Position numbers and translations under genes: made by a program
Notes under the pieces: model-generated
Seen by the model: the letters and a program-made list of their open reading frames with translations, nothing else
Databases searched by the model: none
What the model was told of the DNA's origin: nothing
Source: Halomontanus rarus
GTDB lineage: Archaea; Halobacteriota; Halobacteria; Halobacteriales; Natrialbaceae
Length of the DNA stretch: 64,000 bases
Reading direction: 5' to 3'
Assembly: GCF_017357405.1 (NCBI RefSeq)
Contig: NZ_CP071597.1
Coordinates: 2,418,001-2,482,000 of the forward strand
Shown: in pieces, positions 46,642-54,810 of the stretch
Numbering within the stretch: the first letter of the stretch is position 1
Layout: each line of letters opens with the position of its first letter

Positions 46642-47658
46642 TCACTCGCTGCCCGGCACTCGGACGGCCTCGTACGGCGTCTCGACCGGCGAATCGCGGG
46701 CCAGGTGACCGACGCGTTCGGCAGGGTCGATCGTCCACGACCAGATGGTCGACCGCGGATCCTCCCGTCGCTCGTCGACGGGCCAGCAGACGCCGACGTC
46801 GGGATCCCCCATCGCTGTCTGGAGATCCGCTTCAGTGACCCGTCGATCCTGCTCGTCGAACCACTCTGCGACGGCCCGGCGACGCGAACAGTCGGCCGGT
46901 GTCCGATCGGTCGACTGGTACTCCCGCATCGATTCCGTTCGAAACTCCCTCGTCACCGAGACGATATCGTCGTCCGGAAAAATCGCCGTCGCTTCGGCCG
47001 AACTCGCCTCCACGATTGCGATTTCTCCCGACGCATCGGCGACGAGGAAGTTCACGTTCGTCGCGTGCGGGATCGATTCGAGAAACTCCACCGCCTCGGT
47101 GACGGTTCGACAGGTGTCCAGCACCGCCCGAACGGCGAGTTGCCACGTCACGCCCGGTTCGAACTCGTGGGGTGGCACCTCCGCGAACCCGATCGCCAGC
47201 CCGGCCTCGTTGACGCCATCACAGCGGCCGACGTAGACGCAGGAACAGCCGATGCTGGCCAGCCCGTCGGCGGGCTCGGTTCGATAGCACGTCGCGAAGT
47301 CGCGGAACGACGGATAGAAGTCGTGATTCCGCGCGAACAGTGGCGTTCTGCCGACAGTACGTTCACCCGCGACGGCGACGAGCGAGCACCCGGCTCTGGC
47401 GTCCAGCGCGAGCGGGACGGTTTCGACTACGTCCGTCTCGAGACCGGTCGCGTCGGCGATTCCCTCGAGTTCCTCGAGCAGAAACGGCGCGTGCTCTGCG
47501 ACGTGGGCCGCGCACTTCCGCGCTAGCGCCCGTCGTTCCGCCGGCGGGTCGAGCGTTTCCGGGGATGCTTCCGCGAGTGACCGCCCCAAACCCTCGAGTT
47601 GGCTCGCGTACTCCCGTCCCATCGCCTCGTATCCTCCGGTGAGGTGGTGGTCGTGCAT
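46642..47658 (-). CDS. C45 family acyltransferase/amidohydrolase (NTN-hydrolase)
   Basis: A 338-residue protein similar to acyl-CoA:6-aminopenicillanate acyltransferase-like peptidases (MEROPS C45). The expected nucleophile is Cys91 in LDARAGCSLVAV, freed by autocleavage in active family members; LFARNHDFYPSF, CDGVNEAGLAIGF and HATNVNFLVADASGEIAIVE (in part) are the other family motifs. The target amide bond is unknown. It is convergent with malic enzyme; no link to sugar metabolism is visible. Autoprocessing is family knowledge and not shown by the sequence. Confidence 0.8.
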   Translation of the reverse strand: MHDHHLTGGYEAMGREYASQLEGLGRSLAEASPETLDPPAERRALARKCAAHVAEHAPFLLEELEGIADATGLETDVVETVPLALDARAGCSLVAVAGERTVGRTPLFARNHDFYPSFRDFATCYRTEPADGLASIGCSCVYVGRCDGVNEAGLAIGFAEVPPHEFEPGVTWQLAVRAVLDTCRTVTEAVEFLESIPHATNVNFLVADASGEIAIVEASSAEATAIFPDDDIVSVTREFRTESMREYQSTDRTPADCSRRRAVAEWFDEQDRRVTEADLQTAMGDPDVGVCWPVDERREDPRSTIWSWTIDPAERVGHLARDSPVETPYEAVRVPGSE

Positions 47659-48186
47659 GCTCTCACAGAGAGCTCCAGTGTCACAAAAAGATACGTATTC
47701 GACACTTTGGGTTGGGGTCGCAGACGATACGTTTCGGACGACGGATTTCGAAGATTACTCCAATCGAGTCATACAGCTTGGTATCTCTTCACGATGTCAA
47801 TTATGTCCCAGAACCGGTTCGAACGAAACCGTCACACCGGTGAATACGAGATGACCGTAGATTCTCGAAGTCAGCAGAGTGGAATGGTAGATACACTCTA
47901 CCACTCGAAAACGACGTATTGTTCGTTTCGTCGACGACCGTGGGCGACAGTAGCTCTCGCCGATTTGGGACTTCACAACCGACAGATCAGACATCTCGTC
48001 AAACGGAGTAAACCGGTTACGTGTTGGATCGATAGGGTGTTCGTTCGTCGACCACCGCGAACCGACGGTTTTCGAGTACGGTAACGGCTTGCCTCGACGA
48101 ATACCACGAACCGGAGCGATACTGGTTCGACGAGTCTTACGCCTCGTCGAACGACGCGAATCTTTGATTCGCGAGCACGACGAAGC
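47659..48186. other. Intergenic region with three hairpins at its right end
   Basis: 528 bp between the C45 start and the xacD stop. No gene is supported. The last 70 bp are packed with perfect inverted repeats (48125-48199). AT-richer sequence (47690-47900) lies before the C45 gene and likely contains its promoter. Confidence 0.55.
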
Positions 48187-48199
48187 TCACGCTTCGTCG
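48125..48199 (-). terminator. Three consecutive perfect hairpins behind xacD
   Basis: Hairpin 1 (48178-48199) has a 9-bp stem CGACGAAGC/GCTTCGTCG and a 4-nt loop that contains the xacD stop codon. Hairpin 2 (48155-48173) has an 8-bp stem CGCGAATC/GATTCGCG with a 3-nt loop. Hairpin 3 (48125-48152) has a 10-bp stem GTTCGACGAG/CTCGTCGAAC with an 8-nt loop. Hairpins 1 and 3 share TCGTCGAAC at the 3' arm. They would fold in the 3' end of the xacD mRNA, acting as a terminator or stabiliser, or be REP-like elements. Confidence 0.6.
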
Positions 48200-49422
48200 A
48201 ACAACGTCTCGCCCTCAACCATGTGCTCCTCGACGGCGTCGAAGTCGAGGGTCAGGCCGAGACCCGGCTTTTCGGGCACTTCCATCCGACCGTTCTCGAT
48301 GAGGTCGTCCTCCTCGACGAGGTCCTCCCACCAGCCCAGTTCGTAGCTGTGATACTCCACGGCCAGCGAGTTCGGAATCGCACAGGCGGCCTGCGCGGAG
48401 GCCATCGTTCCGATCGGCGAGGAGACGTTGTGCATCGCCACCGGAATGTAGTAGAGGTCCGCGAGGTTCGCAATCTTCACCGTCTCGCGGATCCCGCCGA
48501 CGCGGGGCAGGTCGGGCGCGATGATGTCGATAGCCTGGTTCTCGAGCAGGCGGCGCTGGCCGTGGGTTCGGTAGACGTTTTCACCCGTGGCGATCGGCGT
48601 CGTCGTCGACTGCGTGATCGTCTCCTGGACGTCGTGGTTCTCCGGCGGGACGGGATCCTCGAGCCACCAGACGTCGTACTCCTCGAGTTCGCGCGCCAGT
48701 CGCTTCGCGGAGCCACCCGAAAAGGACCAGTGGCAGTCGAAGGCGACGTCCGCGCGGTCGCCGACGCGTTCGGTGACCTGTTTGACGATCTCGACCTTGT
48801 GGTCGATCTCCGGGCCGCGAAGGTGACGATTCGCGCGATCCTTCTCGTGGCCCGAGGGAACGTCGAGGTCGAACTTGATGGCGTCGTAGCCCAGCTCCTC
48901 GACGACGCGTTCACCTTCGTCGGCACAGGCCGTTGGATTGGCCTCGTCTTCGGTGTGCAGGTCGCAGTAGATGCGGACTTCGTCGCGGTACTTCCCGCCG
49001 ACGAGCTGGTAGGCCGGCACGTCGAGGACCTTGCCCGCGATGTCGTGGAGCGCGATCTCGATGCCCGAAATGGCCGAGATGGTCTTGCCCGAGATCGAGC
49101 CCTCGCCGGACATCTTCTGGATCATGTGCTCGTAGAGACGGTCGATATCCAGCGGGTTCTCGCCGATGATGAACGGGGCCATCCGCTCGATGATCGCGTC
49201 GTCGCCGCCGCCCCAGTAACTCTCGCCGATGCCGACGATCCCGGCGTCGGTGTAGACGCGCACGAGGATCCACGGGTAGTTGCCGTCGACCATCGTCGTC
49301 TGGACGTCCGTGATCTCGACGTCGCGCGGCCCGCGGTCGGCGTTCAGTTGCATCGTCTCCGCGGAGAGATCGCGCATCGTGTACTCCGCGTTCGGGTCGT
49401 GTAAGTTCCGATAGTCTGGCAT
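48187..49422 (-). CDS. xacD: D-xylonate/L-arabinonate dehydratase (enolase superfamily)
   Basis: A 411-residue mandelate-racemase-type dehydratase that converts xylonate to 2-keto-3-deoxyxylonate. It follows Haloferax XacD over its whole length, from YRNLHDPNAEYTMRDLS on. The barrel has the acid/base region IKFDLDVPSGHEK and metal ligands in VAFDCHWSF, WWLEDPVPPE and IATGENVYR; VAMHNVSSPIGTMAS holds the catalytic histidine. The start at 49422 is preferred because of homology and a TATA box 26-31 nt before it. Unlike IlvD-type bacterial xylonate dehydratases, no iron-sulphur cysteines are expected. Second step of the pentose pathway, between Gfo6 and XacE. Confidence 0.95.
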   Translation of the reverse strand: MPDYRNLHDPNAEYTMRDLSAETMQLNADRGPRDVEITDVQTTMVDGNYPWILVRVYTDAGIVGIGESYWGGGDDAIIERMAPFIIGENPLDIDRLYEHMIQKMSGEGSISGKTISAISGIEIALHDIAGKVLDVPAYQLVGGKYRDEVRIYCDLHTEDEANPTACADEGERVVEELGYDAIKFDLDVPSGHEKDRANRHLRGPEIDHKVEIVKQVTERVGDRADVAFDCHWSFSGGSAKRLARELEEYDVWWLEDPVPPENHDVQETITQSTTTPIATGENVYRTHGQRRLLENQAIDIIAPDLPRVGGIRETVKIANLADLYYIPVAMHNVSSPIGTMASAQAACAIPNSLAVEYHSYELGWWEDLVEEDDLIENGRMEVPEKPGLGLTLDFDAVEEHMVEGETLFDEA

Positions 49423-49447
49423 ACGGGTATGGATATGCGCATCGGGG

Positions 49448-49453
49448 TATATC
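49448..49453 (-). promoter_or_regulatory. TATA box of xacD
   Basis: Minus-strand gatata (in gtgatatacc) lies 26-31 nt upstream of the ATG at 49422, fitting a leaderless transcript and the chosen start. Confidence 0.6.
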
Positions 49454-49536
49454 ACGTTTGGCATACACCATCGTACCGGCTGACCGGCGGCTGCCATCAC
49501 GCGCCCTGCAGGCCGTAATCGGTCCGTCTCGAGCGC

Positions 49537-50649
49537 TCACTCGCCGGTCGAGTCGGGACCGCGATCCGGGAACTCGGGCGGAAGCGCCGCCGGCCGCTCG
49601 CAGTCCGGCTCGAGCGTCACGTACTCGCTCTCGGCGGAGGACGACCGGATTCCGGCGAGGACCTCGAGGACGTGCCCGGCCAATTCACCGCTCGTGCGCT
49701 GGTCCCAGCCGGTCCGGATCGCGAGTGCCATGTCGGCGACGCCGGCGCCGCGGCCGCCCGTGTACTCGTGGGTGTGCGGGACCGCCTCCCATCCGTCGGT
49801 GTCGTGGCCGGAGACCTCGACGGTGCCGTCGAACTCGTTCGGGTCCGTCAGACACAGGGTGCCCTCGGTGCCGTAGAGCTCGAACGCCGGCGACGGCAGC
49901 GTCGAGTCCTGGACGTCGAAACTCGTCAGGACGTTCGCGATCGCGCCCGACTCGAAGTCGACGACGCCCGCCTCGTGGGTCGGCACCTCGACGTCGATCG
50001 TCTCGCCGTGGCGGGGCTCGCTCGTGATCGTCCGCTCGTCGGCCGCTCGCCCGACCGAACCGGCGACCCGCCGCGCCGGTCCGAGCAGGAAGACCAGCGC
50101 CGTCACGTAGTAGGGCCCCATGTCGAACAGCGGCCCGCCGCCCTCGCGATAGTAGAGGTCCGGGTTCGGGTGCCAGCGCTCGTGGCCCGGCGACGTCCAG
50201 ACGGCCGTCGCGCCGACCGGCCGCCCGATGCGGCCCTCGTCGAGCACCGACCGACACGTCTGCAGGCCGGCTCCGAGGAAGGTGTCCGGCGCCGAGCCAA
50301 CGAGCAGGTCGCGCTCGACCGCCGTCTCGAGGATCGCCTCGGCGTCCTCGACCGTCGTCGCGAACGGCTTCTCGGTGTAGACGTGTTTGCCGGCCTCGAG
50401 AACCTGCGTACAGACCTCCGCGTGGACCGTCGGCGGCGTCAGGTTGACGACGATATCGATCGCCGGGTCCGCGAGCAGTTCCGGGACGTCGGCGGCCGCG
50501 ACGTCGTACTCGTCCGCCTTCGCCTCGGCGCGGTCGCGGTCGATGTCGGCGCAGGTCGTGATTCGATACTGGTCGAACTGATCCGCGTTCGAGAGGTACG
50601 CGTCGCTGATCGTCCCGCATCCGACGATCCCGACGTTTACTGGTTCCAT
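49537..50649 (-). CDS. Gfo/Idh/MocA family oxidoreductase
   Basis: A 370-residue dehydrogenase: Rossmann start VNVGIVGCGTISDAYL, catalytic TEKP (about 95), and a C-terminal domain with PDLYYREGGGPLFDMGPYY and GTEGTLCL. This version resembles the large group that oxidises sugars or glycosides at C3, but the substrate is unknown. It lies behind another Gfo/Idh gene and a TIM-barrel isomerase on the same strand; a repeat-rich spacer of 204 bp separates it from them. Confidence 0.83.
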   Translation of the reverse strand: MEPVNVGIVGCGTISDAYLSNADQFDQYRITTCADIDRDRAEAKADEYDVAAADVPELLADPAIDIVVNLTPPTVHAEVCTQVLEAGKHVYTEKPFATTVEDAEAILETAVERDLLVGSAPDTFLGAGLQTCRSVLDEGRIGRPVGATAVWTSPGHERWHPNPDLYYREGGGPLFDMGPYYVTALVFLLGPARRVAGSVGRAADERTITSEPRHGETIDVEVPTHEAGVVDFESGAIANVLTSFDVQDSTLPSPAFELYGTEGTLCLTDPNEFDGTVEVSGHDTDGWEAVPHTHEYTGGRGAGVADMALAIRTGWDQRTSGELAGHVLEVLAGIRSSSAESEYVTLEPDCERPAALPPEFPDRGPDSTGE

Positions 50650-50682
50650 GGCCGGGTGGTTCCGTCACTCGAGGCTTAAGTT

Positions 50683-50795
50683 TGCTGGTGCTCGTCCCGG
50701 TACTGGTGTCGGCGTTCGAACTCGCGCTCGTGTTTCTATTCGTACTTCTACTTCTGTTCGTACTCGTACCCGCACCCGCACTCGAGCGGTCGTCG
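50683..50795. repeat. Imperfect hexamer-type simple repeat
   Basis: On the plus strand, units such as TTCGTACTTCTACTTCTG and TCGTACTCGTACCCGCACCCG (the latter cited in part) form an imperfect series of NNCTCG/NNTACT hexamers across about 110 bp between two Gfo/Idh genes. No open frame with a known domain uses it. It looks like slippage-derived sequence, comparable to 22778-22814. Confidence 0.5.
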
Positions 50796-50853
50796 GGCGA
50801 ACAATCGAGAGCTCGAGTATCCGCCGTCGACGACAGAAGGCGAAACGACGGGA

Positions 50854-52011
50854 CTACGAGACGTCGACCCACTCGCCGCGCTCGTCGGATCGCTCGATCG
50901 CCTCGAGCAGTTCCTGGACGCGGTAGCCGTCCTCGAAAGACGGCGTGTGATCCTCGCCCTCGGCGACGGCCGTGAGGAACTCGTAGTTCTCGTGGACGAA
51001 CGTGTGCTCCCAGCCGATGATGTGGCCGGCCGGCCACCAGCGGTCGATGTAGGGGTCGTCTTCCTCGGTCACGAGGATCGTCTGGAAGCCGCGGTCGTCC
51101 TCGGTCAGCAGTTCGATCTCGTTCAGCCGCTCGACGGAAAAGCGCAGGCTCCCCTTCGAGCCGTTGATTACGATGTTGTGATCGTTCTTGTGTCCGGTGG
51201 CGAACCGCGACGCCTCGAAGGTCCCCATCGCGCCGTTTTCGAACTCCGCCTGGGCGGAGTAGGCGTCGTCGACGGTCACCTCGCGAGTCTCCGTGCTGTC
51301 GCCGCCGCCGGAGGAGAGCGTTCCCCCGTCCTCGCCGGGGACGGGCCGCTCGTCGACGAACGTCTGGAGCTGGCCTGACAGGCGCGTCAGGTCGCCCGCC
51401 TGTTCGCCGACTAAAAAGCGCGCGAGGTCGAGCGTGTGCGCGCCGAGGTCGCCCAACGCGCCCGAGCCGGCGACCTCCTCGTCGTTGCGCCACGACCACG
51501 GGGAGCTCGGGTCGGCGAGCCAGTCCTGGAGGTACTGCCCGCGAACGTGGTGGATCTCGCCAAGCTCGCCGGCGTCGATGAGGTTCTTCGCGTACTGGAC
51601 CGCCGGAATGAACCGGTAGTTGAAGGCGATCCCTGCGGTCCCCTCCGCGTTCCGGGCGGCGTCGCGCATCCGCTCTGCATCCTCGAGGGTGTGGGCCAGC
51701 GGTTTCTCGCAGAACACCGATGCCCCGGCCTCGAGGGCGGCGATCGACGGGTCGGCGTGGATCGCGTTCGGGCCGAGGTTGTAGAAGACGTCGACCTCGT
51801 CGACGACCTCCTCCCAGTCCGTGCTAGTGCGGTCGAACCCGAACCGGTCGGCGGCTTCCGCGACCGCCTCCTCGTCCCGGCCGATCAGGACGTCGCGTTC
51901 GACCTCGGGCGCCTCCGGAAAGAACATCGGGAGGCGCTCGAGCGCGTTCGAGTGTGCTTTTCCCATGAATCTGTACCCCAACATACCGATCGTCAGTGGA
52001 TCGTTGCTCAT
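50854..52011 (-). CDS. Gfo/Idh/MocA family oxidoreductase
   Basis: A 385-residue dehydrogenase with LTIGMLGYRFMGKAHSNAL, CEKPLAHTLEDAERM with the catalytic lysine, and a long C-terminal domain (VRGQYLQDWL, GDLGAHTLDLARFL, WPAGHIIGWEHTFVHEN). The last motif with H-x-x-x-W-E-H is typical of the haloarchaeal and bacterial 'inositol/keto-sugar' subgroup. The start at 52011 is chosen over a GTG 9 nt upstream. It begins 16 nt behind the TIM-barrel isomerase gene, so the two form an operon and probably act on the same keto-sugar. Substrate unknown. Confidence 0.86.
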   Translation of the reverse strand: MSNDPLTIGMLGYRFMGKAHSNALERLPMFFPEAPEVERDVLIGRDEEAVAEAADRFGFDRTSTDWEEVVDEVDVFYNLGPNAIHADPSIAALEAGASVFCEKPLAHTLEDAERMRDAARNAEGTAGIAFNYRFIPAVQYAKNLIDAGELGEIHHVRGQYLQDWLADPSSPWSWRNDEEVAGSGALGDLGAHTLDLARFLVGEQAGDLTRLSGQLQTFVDERPVPGEDGGTLSSGGGDSTETREVTVDDAYSAQAEFENGAMGTFEASRFATGHKNDHNIVINGSKGSLRFSVERLNEIELLTEDDRGFQTILVTEEDDPYIDRWWPAGHIIGWEHTFVHENYEFLTAVAEGEDHTPSFEDGYRVQELLEAIERSDERGEWVDVS

Positions 52012-52027
52012 CGTATTCACCTCGAAT

Positions 52028-52993
52028 TCAGGCCCAGTAGGCGTCGCCGGGTGTCGTTTCGAAGACCGCGCGGTCGAGGACGTCGATCGCCTTTTCGAGT
52101 CCTTCGTTGGCCGAGGTCAGCGAGTCCTCGTGCTCGATGCTCAGTGCGCCGTCGTAGCCGACCATCCGTAGGGTCGAGACGACGTCCTTCCAGAACTCCT
52201 CGCCGTGACCGTAGCCGATCGAGCGAAACAGCCACGAGCGGTCGGCTTCCTCGGTGTACGGCGTCGTGTCGAGTACCCCCTTTTCGCGAGCGTTGGCGTC
52301 GTAAACCTTCGTGTCCTTGGCGTGGAAGTGGTGGATCGCGTCCTCCTCGCCGAGCAGGCGGATCGATTCCGTGATATCGATCCCCTGCCAGATCAGGTGG
52401 GACGGATCGTAGTTCGCGCCGATGCGTTCGTTGGTCGCCTCGCGAAGGTCGAGCAAGCCGCGAGGCTCGTAGATGAACATGTTGGGGTGCATCTCGAGGC
52501 CGACGTTCACGCCGTGGTCGTCGGCGAACTCGGCGAGGTCGGACCAGTAGTCGACGGCGACCTCCCACTGGTATTCGTGGGCCTCCAGGTGCTCGGGCGG
52601 CCACGGTGCCGTAATCCAGTTGGGCACCGAGTCGTCGGGACCGCCGGCGGGCAGCCCGGAGAAGGTGGTGACGGCGTCGACGTCGAGCTGGTCCGCGAGG
52701 CGGATCGCACCCCGCAGTTCCTCGTCGGCCTCATCGGCGCGCTCCTCGTCGGGGTGGAGCGGGTTGTTGTGGGTCGCCAGCGCCGAGATGGACAGGTTGT
52801 ATGTGTCGAGTAACTCCTGGAGTTCCGTCTGAGCGCTCTCGTCGTCGAGATACTCCTCCCGGGGCAGGTGGTCGTCACCGACGAACCCGCCGCAGCCGAT
52901 CTCGACCGTGCCGACTCCCTGTTCTTCGAGGTACGCGAAAGCGTCCTCGAGCGATTCGCCCGCGAGCGCGACCGTTAGTACGCCGACTTCCAT
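52028..52993 (-). CDS. Sugar phosphate isomerase/epimerase family TIM barrel
   Basis: A 321-residue AP-endonuclease-2-type TIM barrel. Metal-binding residues are in SALATHNNPLHP, VGLEMHPNMFIY (Glu), GANYDPSHLIWQG (Asp, His), IHHFHAKDTKVY and LSIEHEDS (Glu). The family includes xylose isomerase-like epimerases and newer keto-sugar enzymes. It is the first gene of an operon with the Gfo/Idh gene at 50854, divergent from xacE copy 2. Role: probably isomerises or cleaves the keto-sugar formed by the dehydrogenase (inference). Confidence 0.88.
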   Translation of the reverse strand: MEVGVLTVALAGESLEDAFAYLEEQGVGTVEIGCGGFVGDDHLPREEYLDDESAQTELQELLDTYNLSISALATHNNPLHPDEERADEADEELRGAIRLADQLDVDAVTTFSGLPAGGPDDSVPNWITAPWPPEHLEAHEYQWEVAVDYWSDLAEFADDHGVNVGLEMHPNMFIYEPRGLLDLREATNERIGANYDPSHLIWQGIDITESIRLLGEEDAIHHFHAKDTKVYDANAREKGVLDTTPYTEEADRSWLFRSIGYGHGEEFWKDVVSTLRMVGYDGALSIEHEDSLTSANEGLEKAIDVLDRAVFETTPGDAYWA

Positions 52994-53010
52994 GTGCACA
53001 CATGGCACGA

Positions 53011-53020
53011 AATATATGAA
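53011..53020 (-). promoter_or_regulatory. TATA box of the TIM-barrel/Gfo operon
   Basis: Minus-strand ttcatatatt lies 18-27 nt upstream of the ATG at 52993, matching a leaderless promoter. Confidence 0.45.
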
Positions 53021-53200
53021 AACTCTTCCGGTGTCGGTGATACGCGGGGTGGCAGCCGTCTCACGGGTACCGATCGCGGGACCGGCTCTCAGACCGGTCG
53101 CTCGATAGCACTCCGATTCCGGAGTAACGGGTCGCTTTCGCCCGGTTCCCTCGGCCGTGGCTCCCGTCCGACGTGAATCGATTCGAGGCCGACGACCCAA

Positions 53201-53210
53201 GGTATATGAG
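53201..53210 (+). promoter_or_regulatory. TATA box of xacE copy 2
   Basis: ggtatatgag lies 24-33 nt before the ATG at 53234, as expected of a leaderless transcript. Copy 1 has a different upstream region, so the two copies are likely controlled separately. Confidence 0.5.
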
Positions 53211-53233
53211 ACAGTATCCGAAATGGGAGCGAT

Positions 53234-54103
53234 ATGCGATATTACCGGATCGAGGACGGCGGCGACGACCGACTGGCCGCCACGACTGGCGGAGACGTCT
53301 ACGACCTCACTGCGGTGAAACCGCGGCTCAGAACGTTCGACGACCTCCAGCGTGCGTCGTCGATCGCCGAGCGTTCGGCGGACGATATCGCCGCGTCGCT
53401 CGTCGACGATGCCCCGACGATCGACGAGGACGTACTCGAATCGTCTCTCACCTCGCCGGTGCGCGCGGAGGAGGTGTGGGCGGCGGGGGTGACCTACGCG
53501 ATCAGCGAGCAGGCCCGCGAAGCCGAGAGTTCGATGCCCGACATGTACCTCGAGGTCTACGACAGCGAGCGGCCGGAGGTCTTCTTCAAGGCCACCCCGA
53601 GTCGGACGGTCGGCCCGAACGATACGGTCGGAATTCGCGCCGACTCCGAGTGGGACGTGCCCGAACCCGAACTCGGCGTCGTCCTCACCGACGGCGAGAT
53701 CGTCGGCTACACGATCGGCAACGACATGAGCAGCCGCTCGATCGAGGGCGAAAACCCCCTCTACCTCCCGCAGGCGAAGGTCTACGACCGCTGTTGCTCG
53801 CTGGGTCCCTGCGTCACCTCCGCCGAATCCATCACCGACCCTCACGCCCTCGAGATGTGGATGACGATCGAACGCGACGGCGAGGTGATGTACGACGAGT
53901 CGACGAACACCGGCGAGATGGCCCGTACCGTCCAGGAGCTGGTCGACTACTACACCCGCCACAATACCGTCCCCGAGACCGCCGTCTTGCTCACCGGCAC
54001 GTCGTTGGTTCCCAGCGAGAGCTTCACCCTCCAGGAGGGCGACGTCGTCGACATCGGCATCGACGAGATCGGCACCCTCACCAACACCGTCGTCGAAGTG
54101 TGA
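53234..54103 (+). CDS. xacE: 2-keto-3-deoxyxylonate dehydratase, FAH family, copy 2
   Basis: A 289-residue FAH-fold enzyme, paralogue of the 18698 gene, with the same metal site EPELGVVL and NDMSSRSIEGENPLY. Residues 78-289 match copy 1 except for four substitutions, and the DNA differs only at scattered positions; the N-terminal 77 residues diverge strongly (MRYYRIEDGGDDRLA against MRYYQLDDGGALRLA). This copy lies in the xacD/xacR neighbourhood, the place expected from Haloferax, so it is probably the ancestral donor. Function is dehydration of 2-keto-3-deoxypentonate to 2-oxoglutarate semialdehyde. Confidence 0.9.
   Translation: MRYYRIEDGGDDRLAATTGGDVYDLTAVKPRLRTFDDLQRASSIAERSADDIAASLVDDAPTIDEDVLESSLTSPVRAEEVWAAGVTYAISEQAREAESSMPDMYLEVYDSERPEVFFKATPSRTVGPNDTVGIRADSEWDVPEPELGVVLTDGEIVGYTIGNDMSSRSIEGENPLYLPQAKVYDRCCSLGPCVTSAESITDPHALEMWMTIERDGEVMYDESTNTGEMARTVQELVDYYTRHNTVPETAVLLTGTSLVPSESFTLQEGDVVDIGIDEIGTLTNTVVEV
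53463..54103 (+). repeat. Near-identical tract shared with the first xacE (copy 2 side)
   Basis: The 3' 640 bp of this gene match 18698-19338 in inverted orientation. The change from divergent to near-identical sequence falls at about codon 77, at GCGGAGGAGGTGTGGGCGGC. Confidence 0.75.
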
Positions 54104-54422
54104 GTGCAACGCCGAGTTTCGATTAGAACGACCCGACTCGGGTATCGATTGGCTTTCAGCCCGCGATTACAGGCTGCTTCGACGGCCGATCGGCGCTCGA
54201 GCGATCTATCCCACGCAGGACGGCTCGACCGGTTGTCGCCGCCCGTCCGCTTCGAATCTGGTCGAGCGGTGAATGCGATTCTCGAGACCGAAATTCGGAT
54301 TCTGACCGCTGGAACGCTTTCCGGTCCACGGTGTCGCGAGAGCGATGCGGTGTGGTCAGGCGGAACGGTTGTGGCATCATCCCCCGCAATTTGTTCTGTG
54401 ACTCGTGAGATATTTGCCCTAA

Positions 54423-54441
54423 AATAGAACGTCGTTCTATT
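54423..54441. promoter_or_regulatory. Perfect 19-bp palindrome
   Basis: AATAGAACGTCGTTCTATT is perfectly symmetrical around its central T, with 9-bp arms. It marks the left edge of the AT-rich spacer, 418 bp before the xacR ATG. Its arms contain AGAAC and GTTCT, the same half sites as the repeat at the xacR TATA box but in the opposite order. Confidence 0.55.
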
Positions 54442-54589
54442 GTACTCGATCTTCCGATCTCAGAGCAACGGACTCCCATATAAGTCATCGGGACAACCGC
54501 ACACTTCGTGCGACATCTGCTCCGTACTGGGATTATATCTACACAAAATTCTGACTATCTTTGTTGTAAACGACGTTTCGTCCGTAGCA

Positions 54590-54609
54590 TTACATACGTA
54601 TGTTCGTAA
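54590..54609. promoter_or_regulatory. Palindromic site TTACA-N10-CGTAA (site C)
   Basis: TTACATACGTATGTTCGTAA has one mismatch in the outer arm and includes the 12-bp perfect palindrome ACATACGTATGT. The core CGTATG fits the other four sites. It lies 249 bp before the xacR ATG. Confidence 0.6.
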
Positions 54610-54810
54610 TCCTTCTGAACTGTTGAAAACAGAACGTTGTGTCCTTATACAGAATATAGTTCTCTCCTGTACGAAAACGACTAGTTCCCCAGAACGGAGG
54701 TTCCCTCTCACCGCCGATTATCAACTATCCATCCGATTCGAGACCAGTGCGCCGACAGACGAACGGGTTCGTGTCGAACCCCGCTCAGAATCCACTGTGA
54801 GACGCGCACA

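Noticed and set aside
52028..54109. A 693-codon minus-strand frame from xacE copy 2 into the TIM-barrel gene
   Set aside because: Its first part is only the antisense of xacE copy 2 and the middle is the intergenic spacer. The real gene starts at 52993, where homologous sequence and a TATA box are found.
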